Under the pieces are notes generated by a model. It ran no database searches, had not been told where the DNA came from, and saw only the letters and a list, made by a program, of their open reading frames with translations. The translations under genes were made by a program, and so were the position numbers. From NCBI GenBank assembly GCA_900544375.1, contig UQUZ01000016.1:1-49065 (forward strand): DNA of 49,065 nt. The letters run 5' to 3'. Within the stretch, counting starts at the first letter, position 1, and every line of letters starts with the position of its first letter. Positions 9,278-15,371 of this stretch are shown piece after piece. This stretch comes from an uncultured Oscillospiraceae bacterium. GTDB taxonomy: Bacteria; Bacillota; Clostridia; Oscillospirales; Acutalibacteraceae.

Positions 9278-9299
9278 GCAGTCATATTGCAGTCATATT
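9278..9299. repeat. Perfect 11-bp tandem repeat, candidate operator
   Basis: GCAGTCATATT occurs twice in immediate succession (9278-9288 and 9289-9299), one helical turn apart, starting 16 bases upstream of the -35 box of the GH106-like operon. Direct half-sites at helical spacing next to a -35 are the usual geometry of AraC/XylS-type activator sites. That this is an operator is inference. Confidence 0.5.
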
Positions 9300-9401
9300 A
9301 AGCAAATTATACAATTTATTGCTTGAGCCGGTGTGATCAAACACATTGTTTCGTTTGCTTATTTGGTTTGGCCACCTTGGGAACAGGCGCCGCCTTTTTT
9401 C

Positions 9402-9430
9402 TTGACAAACGAATGGTCAGATGGGATAAT
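9402..9430 (+). promoter_or_regulatory. Promoter of valS
   Basis: A consensus TTGACA (9402-9407), 17-base spacer and GATAAT (9425-9430). The leader would be only about 50 bases, containing a short TCCGC/GCGGA hairpin just before the GAGGAGG ribosome site. There is no room for, and no sign of, a T-box. Confidence 0.8.
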
Positions 9431-9487
9431 AAATAGAAAATGACCGTAGTCCGCCGTGAAAGCGCGGATTGAGGAGGAAATCAAAGG

Positions 9488-12112
9488 ATGGCAAAGGAAC
9501 TGGCCAAACAGTACAGCCCGCAGGATGTGGAAAACCGCATCTATCAGTTCTGGTTAGACGGGCATTATTTCCATGCAAAGCTCGACCCGGAGAAGACGCC
9601 GTACACCATCGTGATCCCGCCGCCCAACATTACGGGGCAGCTTCACATGGGCCATGCGCTCGATGAAACGTTGCAGGATATCCTGATCCGTTTCCGCCGG
9701 ATGCAGGGGTATGATACGCTGTGGCTGCCTGGCACGGATCATGCGTCCATCGCCACGGAGGCAAAGATTGTTGAGGCGATGAAAAAAGAGGGCCTAACCA
9801 AGGAGGATCTTGGCCGCGAGGGCTTTTTAAAGCGCGCGTGGGAGTGGAAGGCACAGTATGGCGGCAGGATTGTGGAGCAGCTTAAAAAGCTTGGCTCTTC
9901 CTGCGATTGGGAGCGTGAGCGCTTTACGCTGGATGAAGGCTGCTCAAAGGCTGTCCGCGAGGTGTTCGTCCGGCTGTATGAGAAGGGGCTGATCTATCGC
10001 GGCGAGCGTATTATCAACTGGTGCCCCCATTGCCAAACCTCGATCTCTGACGCGGAGGTGGAGTATGCCGAGAAGGATGGCTCCTTTTGGCATGTGCGCT
10101 ACCCGTTTGCGGATGGCAGCGGCTATGTTGAGCTTGCAACCACCCGCCCGGAAACGATGCTCGGCGATACGGCTGTGGCCGTCCATCCGGATGATGAGCG
10201 CTATCAACACCTAGTGGGGAAAAAGCTGATCCTCCCCCTGGTGAATAAGGAAATCCCGTTGATCGCAGACGAATACGTTGAAATGGATTTCGGCACCGGC
10301 GTAGTGAAGATTACGCCAGCCCACGACCCGAACGATTTTGAGGTGGGCCTGCGCCATGGTCTCGAAGTCATCAATGTGATGACGGACGACGGCCATATGA
10401 CAGAAGCGTGCGGCAAATATGCGGGCATGGACATTTACGAGTGCCGCAAAGAGATTGTAAAAGACCTGGAAGAAGGCGGATACCTCGTCAAGGTGGAGCC
10501 GATGAAGCACAATGTCGGCTCGTGCTACCGCTGCCACACAACGGTCGAGCCGCGCGTTTCGAAGCAGTGGTTTGTCAAAATGGAGCCGCTTGCAAAGCCC
10601 GCGATCGATATCGTGCGCGATGGCACTGTGAAATTTATTCCAGAGCGGATGAGCAAGGTTTATTTCAATTGGATGGATAACATCAAGGATTGGTGCATTT
10701 CCCGCCAGCTCTGGTGGGGCCATCGGATTCCTGCTTGGTATTGCCCGGATTGCGGCGAGCTGATTGTCAGCCGGGAGGAGCCAACCGCCTGCCCGAAGTG
10801 CGGCTCTCAAAAAATTGTGCAGGATCCGGATACGCTTGACACCTGGTTTTCCTCTGCGCTTTGGCCGTTTTCTACCCTCGGTTGGCCGGATGAAACGCCG
10901 GAGCTTAAGCACTATTATCCGACCAACACGCTGGTAACTGGCTACGACATCATTTTCTTCTGGGTGGCGCGCATGATTTTTTCCGCATGCGAATACACCG
11001 GGGAGAAACCGTTTGATACCGTGCTGATCCATGGCCTCGTGCGGGATGCGCAGGGGCGCAAGATGTCTAAATCCCTTGGCAACGGGATTGACCCGTTGGA
11101 AGTGATTGAGCAGTATGGCGCGGATGCGCTGCGCTTTGCTTTGGCCACAGGCAACAGCCCGGGCAACGATATGCGTTTTTCTGATGAAAAGGTTGAGGCA
11201 AGCCGCAACTTTGCCAATAAGATCTGGAACGCGGCACGGTTTATCCTCATGAATCTCGACGAGAATGAGCCGGCGCCGCATCTGCCGAAGGAACTGGCAC
11301 TGGAGGATAAATGGATTCTGAGCCAGTTTAACGCCGTCGTCAAAGAGGTGACGGATAACCTTGAGAAATTCGAGCTCGGTATGGCGGTGCAGAAGCTATA
11401 TGATTTCATTTGGGACGTGTTCTGCGACTGGTATATCGAGCTTGCCAAAATCCGCCTGCAGCAGGGCGGGGAAGCTGCGGAGCCGGCCAAGGCTGTGCTC
11501 GTCTATGTGATGAGCAATACGCTCAAGCTCCTGCATCCGTTCATGCCCTTCATCACGGAGGAGATTTGGCAGACCCTTCCGCATGAAGGCGAGGCAATCC
11601 TCGTTTCCCCGTGGCCGGTTTATAATCCTTCGCTTGCTTTCTCTGCGGAGGAGGCGCAGATGGAGCGTATTATGCGGGCAATTCGCGCAGTGCGCAATCG
11701 CCGCAGCGAAATGAATGTTCCGCCTTCCAAAAAGGCGCATGTCTATATTGAAACGGCGGATGAGGCTACCTTCCGCGGCGCGGCTGAGTTTTTCCAGCGG
11801 CTTGCCTATGCTTCTGAGGTGACGGTTGGTTCCACCTTCGAAATTCCCGGCGCTGTGTTGATTGTGGCGGATAGCGCACGGCTCTATATCCCGATGGGCG
11901 AGCTGGTGGATTTGGAGGCGGAAAAGGCGCGCCTGACAAAAGAGCTGGAGAATACACAAAAGCAGCTTGCGGGCGTGCAGGCAAAGCTTCATAATGAACA
12001 GTTCACATCGAAAGCCCCGGCGCATATCGTGCAGAATCAGCGCGATGCAGCGGCTAAGCTGGAAGAAAAAATACAGATGCTGGAGCAAAGCCTTGCGGAA
12101 ATGGCAGGCTAA
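9488..12112 (+). CDS. valS: Valyl-tRNA synthetase
   Basis: A complete 874-residue class I aminoacyl-tRNA synthetase that charges tRNA-Val. The HIGH signature appears as HMGH within PNITGQLHMGHAL (about residue 50), the editing (CP1) domain follows, and the KMSKS loop is at 525-529. An internal zinc-ribbon-like segment (YCPDCGEL...CPKCGS) lies within the 400-440 region, and the C-terminal 60 residues form the coiled-coil arm typical of ValRS. GAGGAGG lies about 11 bases before ATG. The gene has its own promoter and terminator. The short leader lacks T-box elements, so control by uncharged tRNA is not evident. Confidence 0.98.
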   Translation: MAKELAKQYSPQDVENRIYQFWLDGHYFHAKLDPEKTPYTIVIPPPNITGQLHMGHALDETLQDILIRFRRMQGYDTLWLPGTDHASIATEAKIVEAMKKEGLTKEDLGREGFLKRAWEWKAQYGGRIVEQLKKLGSSCDWERERFTLDEGCSKAVREVFVRLYEKGLIYRGERIINWCPHCQTSISDAEVEYAEKDGSFWHVRYPFADGSGYVELATTRPETMLGDTAVAVHPDDERYQHLVGKKLILPLVNKEIPLIADEYVEMDFGTGVVKITPAHDPNDFEVGLRHGLEVINVMTDDGHMTEACGKYAGMDIYECRKEIVKDLEEGGYLVKVEPMKHNVGSCYRCHTTVEPRVSKQWFVKMEPLAKPAIDIVRDGTVKFIPERMSKVYFNWMDNIKDWCISRQLWWGHRIPAWYCPDCGELIVSREEPTACPKCGSQKIVQDPDTLDTWFSSALWPFSTLGWPDETPELKHYYPTNTLVTGYDIIFFWVARMIFSACEYTGEKPFDTVLIHGLVRDAQGRKMSKSLGNGIDPLEVIEQYGADALRFALATGNSPGNDMRFSDEKVEASRNFANKIWNAARFILMNLDENEPAPHLPKELALEDKWILSQFNAVVKEVTDNLEKFELGMAVQKLYDFIWDVFCDWYIELAKIRLQQGGEAAEPAKAVLVYVMSNTLKLLHPFMPFITEEIWQTLPHEGEAILVSPWPVYNPSLAFSAEEAQMERIMRAIRAVRNRRSEMNVPPSKKAHVYIETADEATFRGAAEFFQRLAYASEVTVGSTFEIPGAVLIVADSARLYIPMGELVDLEAEKARLTKELENTQKQLAGVQAKLHNEQFTSKAPAHIVQNQRDAAAKLEEKIQMLEQSLAEMAG

Positions 12113-12158
12113 GCTCGATACGTGCTGTAAATTTGAGAAATTTTGATTCTATTACAAA

Positions 12159-12196
12159 AATTCCCGCAATGAATTTTCATTACGGGAATTTTTTCT
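12159..12196 (+). terminator. Rho-independent terminator of valS
   Basis: AATTCCCG then AATGA pair with their complements around a short loop, followed by a T tract. It lies about 45 bases beyond the valS stop. Confidence 0.85.
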
Positions 12197-12340
12197 TCCT
12201 TGCTACATATTTTATTTTTGCACCTGCTGGTGTTTCGGAATGTAAGCTTCCCGTTCCCATATAAAATTCGGATTGATCCATTTTTTTACGGCGCTTTTTT
12301 CCTGGCATTTCCCATGCAGCGCTTCACATACTATAGTCGG

Positions 12341-12441
12341 CAGGGAGGAAGCAGGGTCTGCTTGAAAAACAGCAGCATGCGAAAGCAATGTGTTTCTGAT
12401 CCCTGTTAGGACGCTCCCCAGGAGCGTCCGGTCTTTTTTTA
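12341..12441 (+). ncRNA. Candidate small structured RNA ending in its own terminator
   Basis: Read on the plus strand: CAGGGA (12341-12346) pairs with TCCCTG (12400-12405), enclosing two hairpins. These are AAGCAG/CTGCTT with a GGT loop (12349-12363), and an irregular stem with a GAAA tetraloop closed by TGC/GCA (12370-12398). This three-way junction is followed at once by a strong terminator (GGACGCTCC, loop, GGAGCGTCC, seven T). No known family (SRP, 6S, common riboswitches) was matched, and no clear promoter was found; the 5' end is uncertain. It may be an independent RNA rather than a leader, since no gene on this strand follows for 1.1 kb. Confidence 0.35.
12409..12441 (+). terminator. 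Second Rho-independent terminator downstream of valS
   Basis: A perfect 9-bp GC-rich stem with a three-base loop followed by a run of seven T. It lies 210 bases past the first valS terminator, with no gene between them, which implies a separate short transcript or a back-up stop. Confidence 0.85.
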
Positions 12442-12582
12442 TCGAATGGGGAATGTAACCTCAAATGCATTTTTGCCGCATGAAAATAAATTTTGAACTG
12501 AATTTGAGGGCAGGATACACGCTAATGGGGCCGAATATCCGCCCGAAACCACGCCTTTTTACAATTTTTGTGAAGAGGCGTT

Positions 12583-12888
12583 TTATAACAGCTCCGCTTT
12601 ATCCGATAGGGATTGGTTGACAAGTAAATCCGCTTGCTCTGGGTGTGCGTCAAACCATTTTTGTGCAAAGGAGCAAACGGGCACGGCTTTCCTGCCCGAT
12701 CGCCGGAGTTCTTCGATTGTCATTTTCATAAGCGTCGCCGCCACGCCCTGGCCGCGCAGCGATGGATCTACAAACGTATGGTCAATCGAAACCGTATTTT
12801 CGTCCAATGCGGGGAAATCCACTTCGGCAAGCCGTTCCCCGGCCTCATTTTGGGCATAAATTTTATGATTCTCTATAATGAATTGCAT
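12583..12888 (-). CDS. Small GNAT-family N-acetyltransferase (YjdJ-like)
   Basis: A 101-residue protein of the short GNAT class, which transfers an acetyl group from acetyl-CoA; the acceptor is unknown. It shows the acetyl-CoA-binding motif A as RGQGVAATLM (45-54) and the family's C-terminal VPVCSFAQKWF segment. ATG at 12888 is preferred to a GTG at 12897 because GGGAG then sits 8 bases upstream, while it would abut the GTG. It follows the nudix stop by 12 bases and is co-transcribed with it. Confidence 0.85.
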   Translation of the reverse strand: MQFIIENHKIYAQNEAGERLAEVDFPALDENTVSIDHTFVDPSLRGQGVAATLMKMTIEELRRSGRKAVPVCSFAQKWFDAHPEQADLLVNQSLSDKAELL

Positions 12889-12900
12889 TGCAGCCACTCC

Positions 12901-13422
12901 CTAGCCAATTTTATGCTGCCCGGTTTTCGTATGTCGCTCCACCATCGATAGAATTTCTTCAATCTCTGGATACCAAAATAGTTTGCCCGTTTCCAACAAG
13001 AAACGAAACGTACGGGGAGACACCCATTTTGCTTGTGCCACTTCCGCTGCCTGTAACTGTAGGCGTTCGCTGGGCGTATCATCCTGCACCAAATAAATAT
13101 CCCACAATAGTTCTCCGCGTGGGATCCTTTTTAAAAATTGAATTTGAGAGGGGGTAACGCATAGGCCAAGCTCTTCCCTGATCTCCCGGATACAGCCTTG
13201 CTGTGTGCTTTCTCCGGCAATCATCCGCCCGGTTGTTAATCCCCAGGCACCCGGCAAGATCTCACATTCTACGCTGCGCTGCTGGATCAGAATTTCGCCC
13301 CGGCTATTTTTAATCCATGCTTCCATCGCCGGGTGATATTCACCGGGCCCGAAAAAGGCGCCTTTGGGCCGGATTTGGCCGGTTCGGTCGCCGCAGGCAT
13401 TACATACTTCCCAGTATTCCAT
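12901..13422 (-). CDS. Nudix hydrolase with N-terminal HTH-free leader, Idi/YfcD-like
   Basis: A 173-residue nudix-fold pyrophosphohydrolase. The nudix box is complete: Gly65, Glu71, then REIREELG (79-86), binding the divalent metals that cleave nucleoside-diphosphate-X substrates. The first 20 residues carry WEVCNACGDRTG, with two Cys. The overall layout resembles the YfcD/isopentenyl-diphosphate isomerase-like branch, but the isomerase Cys/Glu set was not verified and the substrate is unknown. AAGGAGGA stands 6 bases before ATG at 13422; the frame extends further upstream without a ribosome site. It is the first gene of a two-gene operon with the GNAT protein, divergent from yajC. Confidence 0.85.
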   Translation of the reverse strand: MEYWEVCNACGDRTGQIRPKGAFFGPGEYHPAMEAWIKNSRGEILIQQRSVECEILPGAWGLTTGRMIAGESTQQGCIREIREELGLCVTPSQIQFLKRIPRGELLWDIYLVQDDTPSERLQLQAAEVAQAKWVSPRTFRFLLETGKLFWYPEIEEILSMVERHTKTGQHKIG

Positions 13423-13489
13423 GGATTCCTCCTTTTTGCGCGTCTGTATTTGTTGCGCTCTTTTTATAGTACAATCTGTATTTTGATGC

Positions 13490-13518
13490 TTGCATATTCG
13501 TTTTGTTACAGGTATAAT
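13490..13518 (+). promoter_or_regulatory. Promoter of yajC
   Basis: TTGCAT (13490-13495), a 17-base spacer and perfect TATAAT (13513-13518), about 35 bases before the yajC start codon. Confidence 0.65.
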
Positions 13519-13553
13519 AGCAGTATTATAAAAATCACGGAGGTAGCAATTGA

Positions 13554-14033
13554 ATGACAGCATTCCATTTATTAACTTCAGGCAACAGTACGGCATCCTC
13601 ATCTCCCTTTACCATGATCCTTTTAATGGTTGCCATGTTCGCAATTATGTATTTCGTCATGATTCGCCCGCAGAAGAAGCAGCAGAAAAAAGAGCAGGAG
13701 ATGCGCGATAGCCTTCAGGTTGGCGATGAAATCACAACAATCGGCGGGATTATGGGCCGTGTTGTTACGGTCAAAGAGGATTCCCTGATTATTGAAACCG
13801 GCGCAGACCGCAATAAGATGCGTATCGCGCGCTGGGCCGTGCAGACCAATAACACCGCGAATGAGAAGCTTGCCGCTGAGCGCGAGGCCGCACAGGCTAA
13901 GGCGCAGGAGGAGCGTGCAAAGCGTTCCGCCGAGGAAGGCGGCAAAAAACGCCGCGGCAGAAAGAAAGATCTGGACGAGGTTTCTACCGCAAAAGCGGAA
14001 GAGACTGCACAGGCGAAGAAAGACGAAGAATAA
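13554..14033 (+). CDS. yajC: Preprotein translocase accessory subunit YajC
   Basis: A 159-residue single-span membrane protein that associates with SecDF-YidC and the SecYEG translocon. The transmembrane helix (about 19-38) runs into the family hallmark MIRPQKKQQKK, followed by VGDEITTIGGIMGRVV and a small cytoplasmic beta domain. The C terminus (about 100-159) is a long charged Ala/Glu/Lys tail, which makes it longer than the usual 85-115 residues. GGAGGT lies 8 bases before ATG. It is followed by a hairpin and the small membrane protein at 14096. No secDF is adjacent. Confidence 0.93.
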   Translation: MTAFHLLTSGNSTASSSPFTMILLMVAMFAIMYFVMIRPQKKQQKKEQEMRDSLQVGDEITTIGGIMGRVVTVKEDSLIIETGADRNKMRIARWAVQTNNTANEKLAAEREAAQAKAQEERAKRSAEEGGKKRRGRKKDLDEVSTAKAEETAQAKKDEE

Positions 14034-14054
14034 ATTCGGCATATCCTTGAATTT

Positions 14055-14095
14055 CCCCTCATATTCTTTATCAGAGAATGTGAGGGGGATTTTTT
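14055..14095 (+). promoter_or_regulatory. Terminator-like hairpin that contains the ribosome-binding site of the next gene
   Basis: CCCCTCATATTCT (14055-14067) pairs with AGAATGTGAGGGG (14075-14087) over a seven-base loop, with only one wobble pair. Six T (14090-14095) follow and run directly into the ATG at 14096. The 3' arm is also the only Shine-Dalgarno sequence (GAGGGGG) for that gene. The element could therefore terminate yajC transcripts and, in those that read through, hide the ribosome site. Confidence 0.7.
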
Positions 14096-14509
14096 ATGAG
14101 CAAAGGGAAAAAGAAAAATGCATCTGAGCAAAACGAAGCGCGCGCGCTGATCCTGCGCATTTTGGTGGGCTTTGTAGCAGGCATGATTGTTATGCTCTTA
14201 ATGATGGCAATTTTTTCTTCTATTATCGTAAAATCTGACCTTACAGGAGCGGTCGTTTATATTTTGGGCCTGTTAGCATGCTGCTTTGCCACTTTTTTAT
14301 CCGGCTTTGTTGTAACGAGGCCGTTTCATAAAAAGGGTCTTCCCTTCGGCATTCTGGCCGCGCTTCCGCTGACAGCAGTTGCCTGCATCATGGCGTTGGC
14401 GGCAAATCATGGTTCGGTCGGCGCCCATTTTTACATCATGGCCGCCGTCATGCTGCTGTGCGGCGCGCTGGGAGGAATTTTTGCGGCAAACCTGCGTAAA
14501 TTTAAATAG
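14096..14509 (+). CDS. TIGR04086-type small membrane protein
   Basis: A 137-residue integral membrane protein of unknown function. A basic N terminus (KGKKKN) precedes four predicted transmembrane segments (about 18-43, 50-73, 80-99, 107-130). The pattern and the position directly after yajC match the TIGR04086 family found in Clostridia. The start is ATG at 14096, whose ribosome site lies inside a strong hairpin, so translation may be controlled. It converges with the radical SAM gene, whose end lies 17 bases away. Confidence 0.75.
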   Translation: MSKGKKKNASEQNEARALILRILVGFVAGMIVMLLMMAIFSSIIVKSDLTGAVVYILGLLACCFATFLSGFVVTRPFHKKGLPFGILAALPLTAVACIMALAANHGSVGAHFYIMAAVMLLCGALGGIFAANLRKFK

Positions 14510-14526
14510 CGACGTTTCTGATAGCG

Positions 14527-15129
14527 CTATTCCGCATATTCGCGTACGCGAAGGGGAAGGCCGGCTTCCCGCGCTATCCCTTGGCATGCTTTCAGCTCTT
14601 GTTCTGAGATGCAGTCTACCACGGAGAGAATGGCCTCCGGCAGCAGGTGTTTGCATTCCTTAGCAAAGGTTAACATTGCATCAAAGGCGGCTTCCCCAAA
14701 TCTTGGGCGGCACAATCGGTTATAAGAGGCGGCGTCCGGCGCGTTTAAGCTGATCGAAACAGAATCCACCAGGCCCTTAAGCAAGCGCACTGTGGGAAAG
14801 CCATGTATGAGGTCGCTCAAACCATTGGTATTGACCCGGATCACACTGTCCGGGTCTTTTTCTTTGAGGTATTTACACACCGCAATCAGCAAGTCTATAC
14901 GCTCCAGCGGTTCGCCGTATCCGCAGAATACGACCGCTTGATAACGGGAGAGCTCCTTCTGCTCAAACGCTTGGATCACCTCGTCAAAATCTGGCTCATG
15001 CTCCAGCCAGAGATTCGCCCCGGAGCCTACACCATCTGATTTTTGGCGGATGCAGAAGGTGCAGCGGCAGGGACACCGGTTGGTGATATTTACATACAGG
15101 TTTGCTCCCAGTTCATATAGGATTGTCAA
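14527..15129 (-). CDS. Radical SAM protein, TatD-associated type
   Basis: A 200-residue radical S-adenosylmethionine enzyme. The iron-sulfur cluster motif is C19-x3-C23-x2-C26 (RCPCRCTFCIRQ), followed by FCGYGEPLER for SAM binding and RVNTNGLSD and VSISLNAPD in later strands. The sequence resembles the TIGR04038 (TatD-linked) family, whose substrate is unknown; no tatD lies nearby. The start is inferred to be TTG at 15129, because AGGGAGGG lies 6-7 bases upstream and no ATG or GTG at this end has a ribosome site. It has its own promoter. It may be a tRNA or protein modification enzyme, but nothing in the sequence decides this. Confidence 0.8.
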   Translation of the reverse strand: MTILYELGANLYVNITNRCPCRCTFCIRQKSDGVGSGANLWLEHEPDFDEVIQAFEQKELSRYQAVVFCGYGEPLERIDLLIAVCKYLKEKDPDSVIRVNTNGLSDLIHGFPTVRLLKGLVDSVSISLNAPDAASYNRLCRPRFGEAAFDAMLTFAKECKHLLPEAILSVVDCISEQELKACQGIAREAGLPLRVREYAE

Positions 15130-15171
15130 AGAAAACCCTCCCTTTGCTTTCGCGTATCCTATAAGTCTTTT

Positions 15172-15200
15172 ATTATAGCAGGTAATGCTGTGTATCTCAA
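15172..15200 (-). promoter_or_regulatory. Promoter of the radical SAM gene
   Basis: Minus strand TTGAGA (15195-15200), 17-base spacer, TATAAT (15172-15177), about 43 bases upstream of the TTG start. Confidence 0.7.
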
Positions 15201-15291
15201 CCAATGTGTGGATTTTTGGTGTTTGTTTAGGCTTTATTTATCCAGTTTATATATTTTTAATACGTTTCCAGGATTAATGTTGTGCAGAATA

Positions 15292-15320
15292 TTGACCTTC
15301 TCCCTAAAATCAGATATGAT
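15292..15320 (+). promoter_or_regulatory. Promoter of the large secreted protein gene
   Basis: TTGACC (15292-15297), 17-base spacer, TATGAT (15315-15320), about 50 bases before the start codon at 15372. Confidence 0.7.
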
Positions 15321-15371
15321 GGTAATGGAATTCGTTGAATTCAAAATCAACAAAAGAAGGGTAGAGGGCAA

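Larger units (their letters stand above)
12197..12582. other. Non-coding stretch between valS terminator and GNAT gene
   Basis: About 390 bases with no convincing gene. A short open frame at 12200-12409 has no ribosome site and an unprotein-like composition. The middle (12330-12441) can fold into a compact structure ending in a second terminator, listed separately. 12442-12582 is featureless apart from AT-rich runs. Confidence 0.5.

Noticed and set aside
9402..9488. Possible T-box leader upstream of valS
   Set aside because: The predicted promoter leaves only about 50 bases of leader, with no T-box sequence, specifier loop or antiterminator.
10211..11281. Minus-strand open frame of 356 codons within valS
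   Set aside because: Fully antisense to conserved valyl-tRNA synthetase sequence; typical shadow frame of a GC-rich third codon position.
12200..12409. 69-codon plus-strand open frame after valS
   Set aside because: No ribosome site, odd composition, and its 3' half coincides with the foldable RNA and the terminator arm.
15257..15270. Second cre-like sequence (TTAATACGTTTCCA) upstream of the surface protein
   Set aside because: Two mismatches at conserved positions and no symmetry; such matches are expected by chance in AT-rich intergenic DNA.
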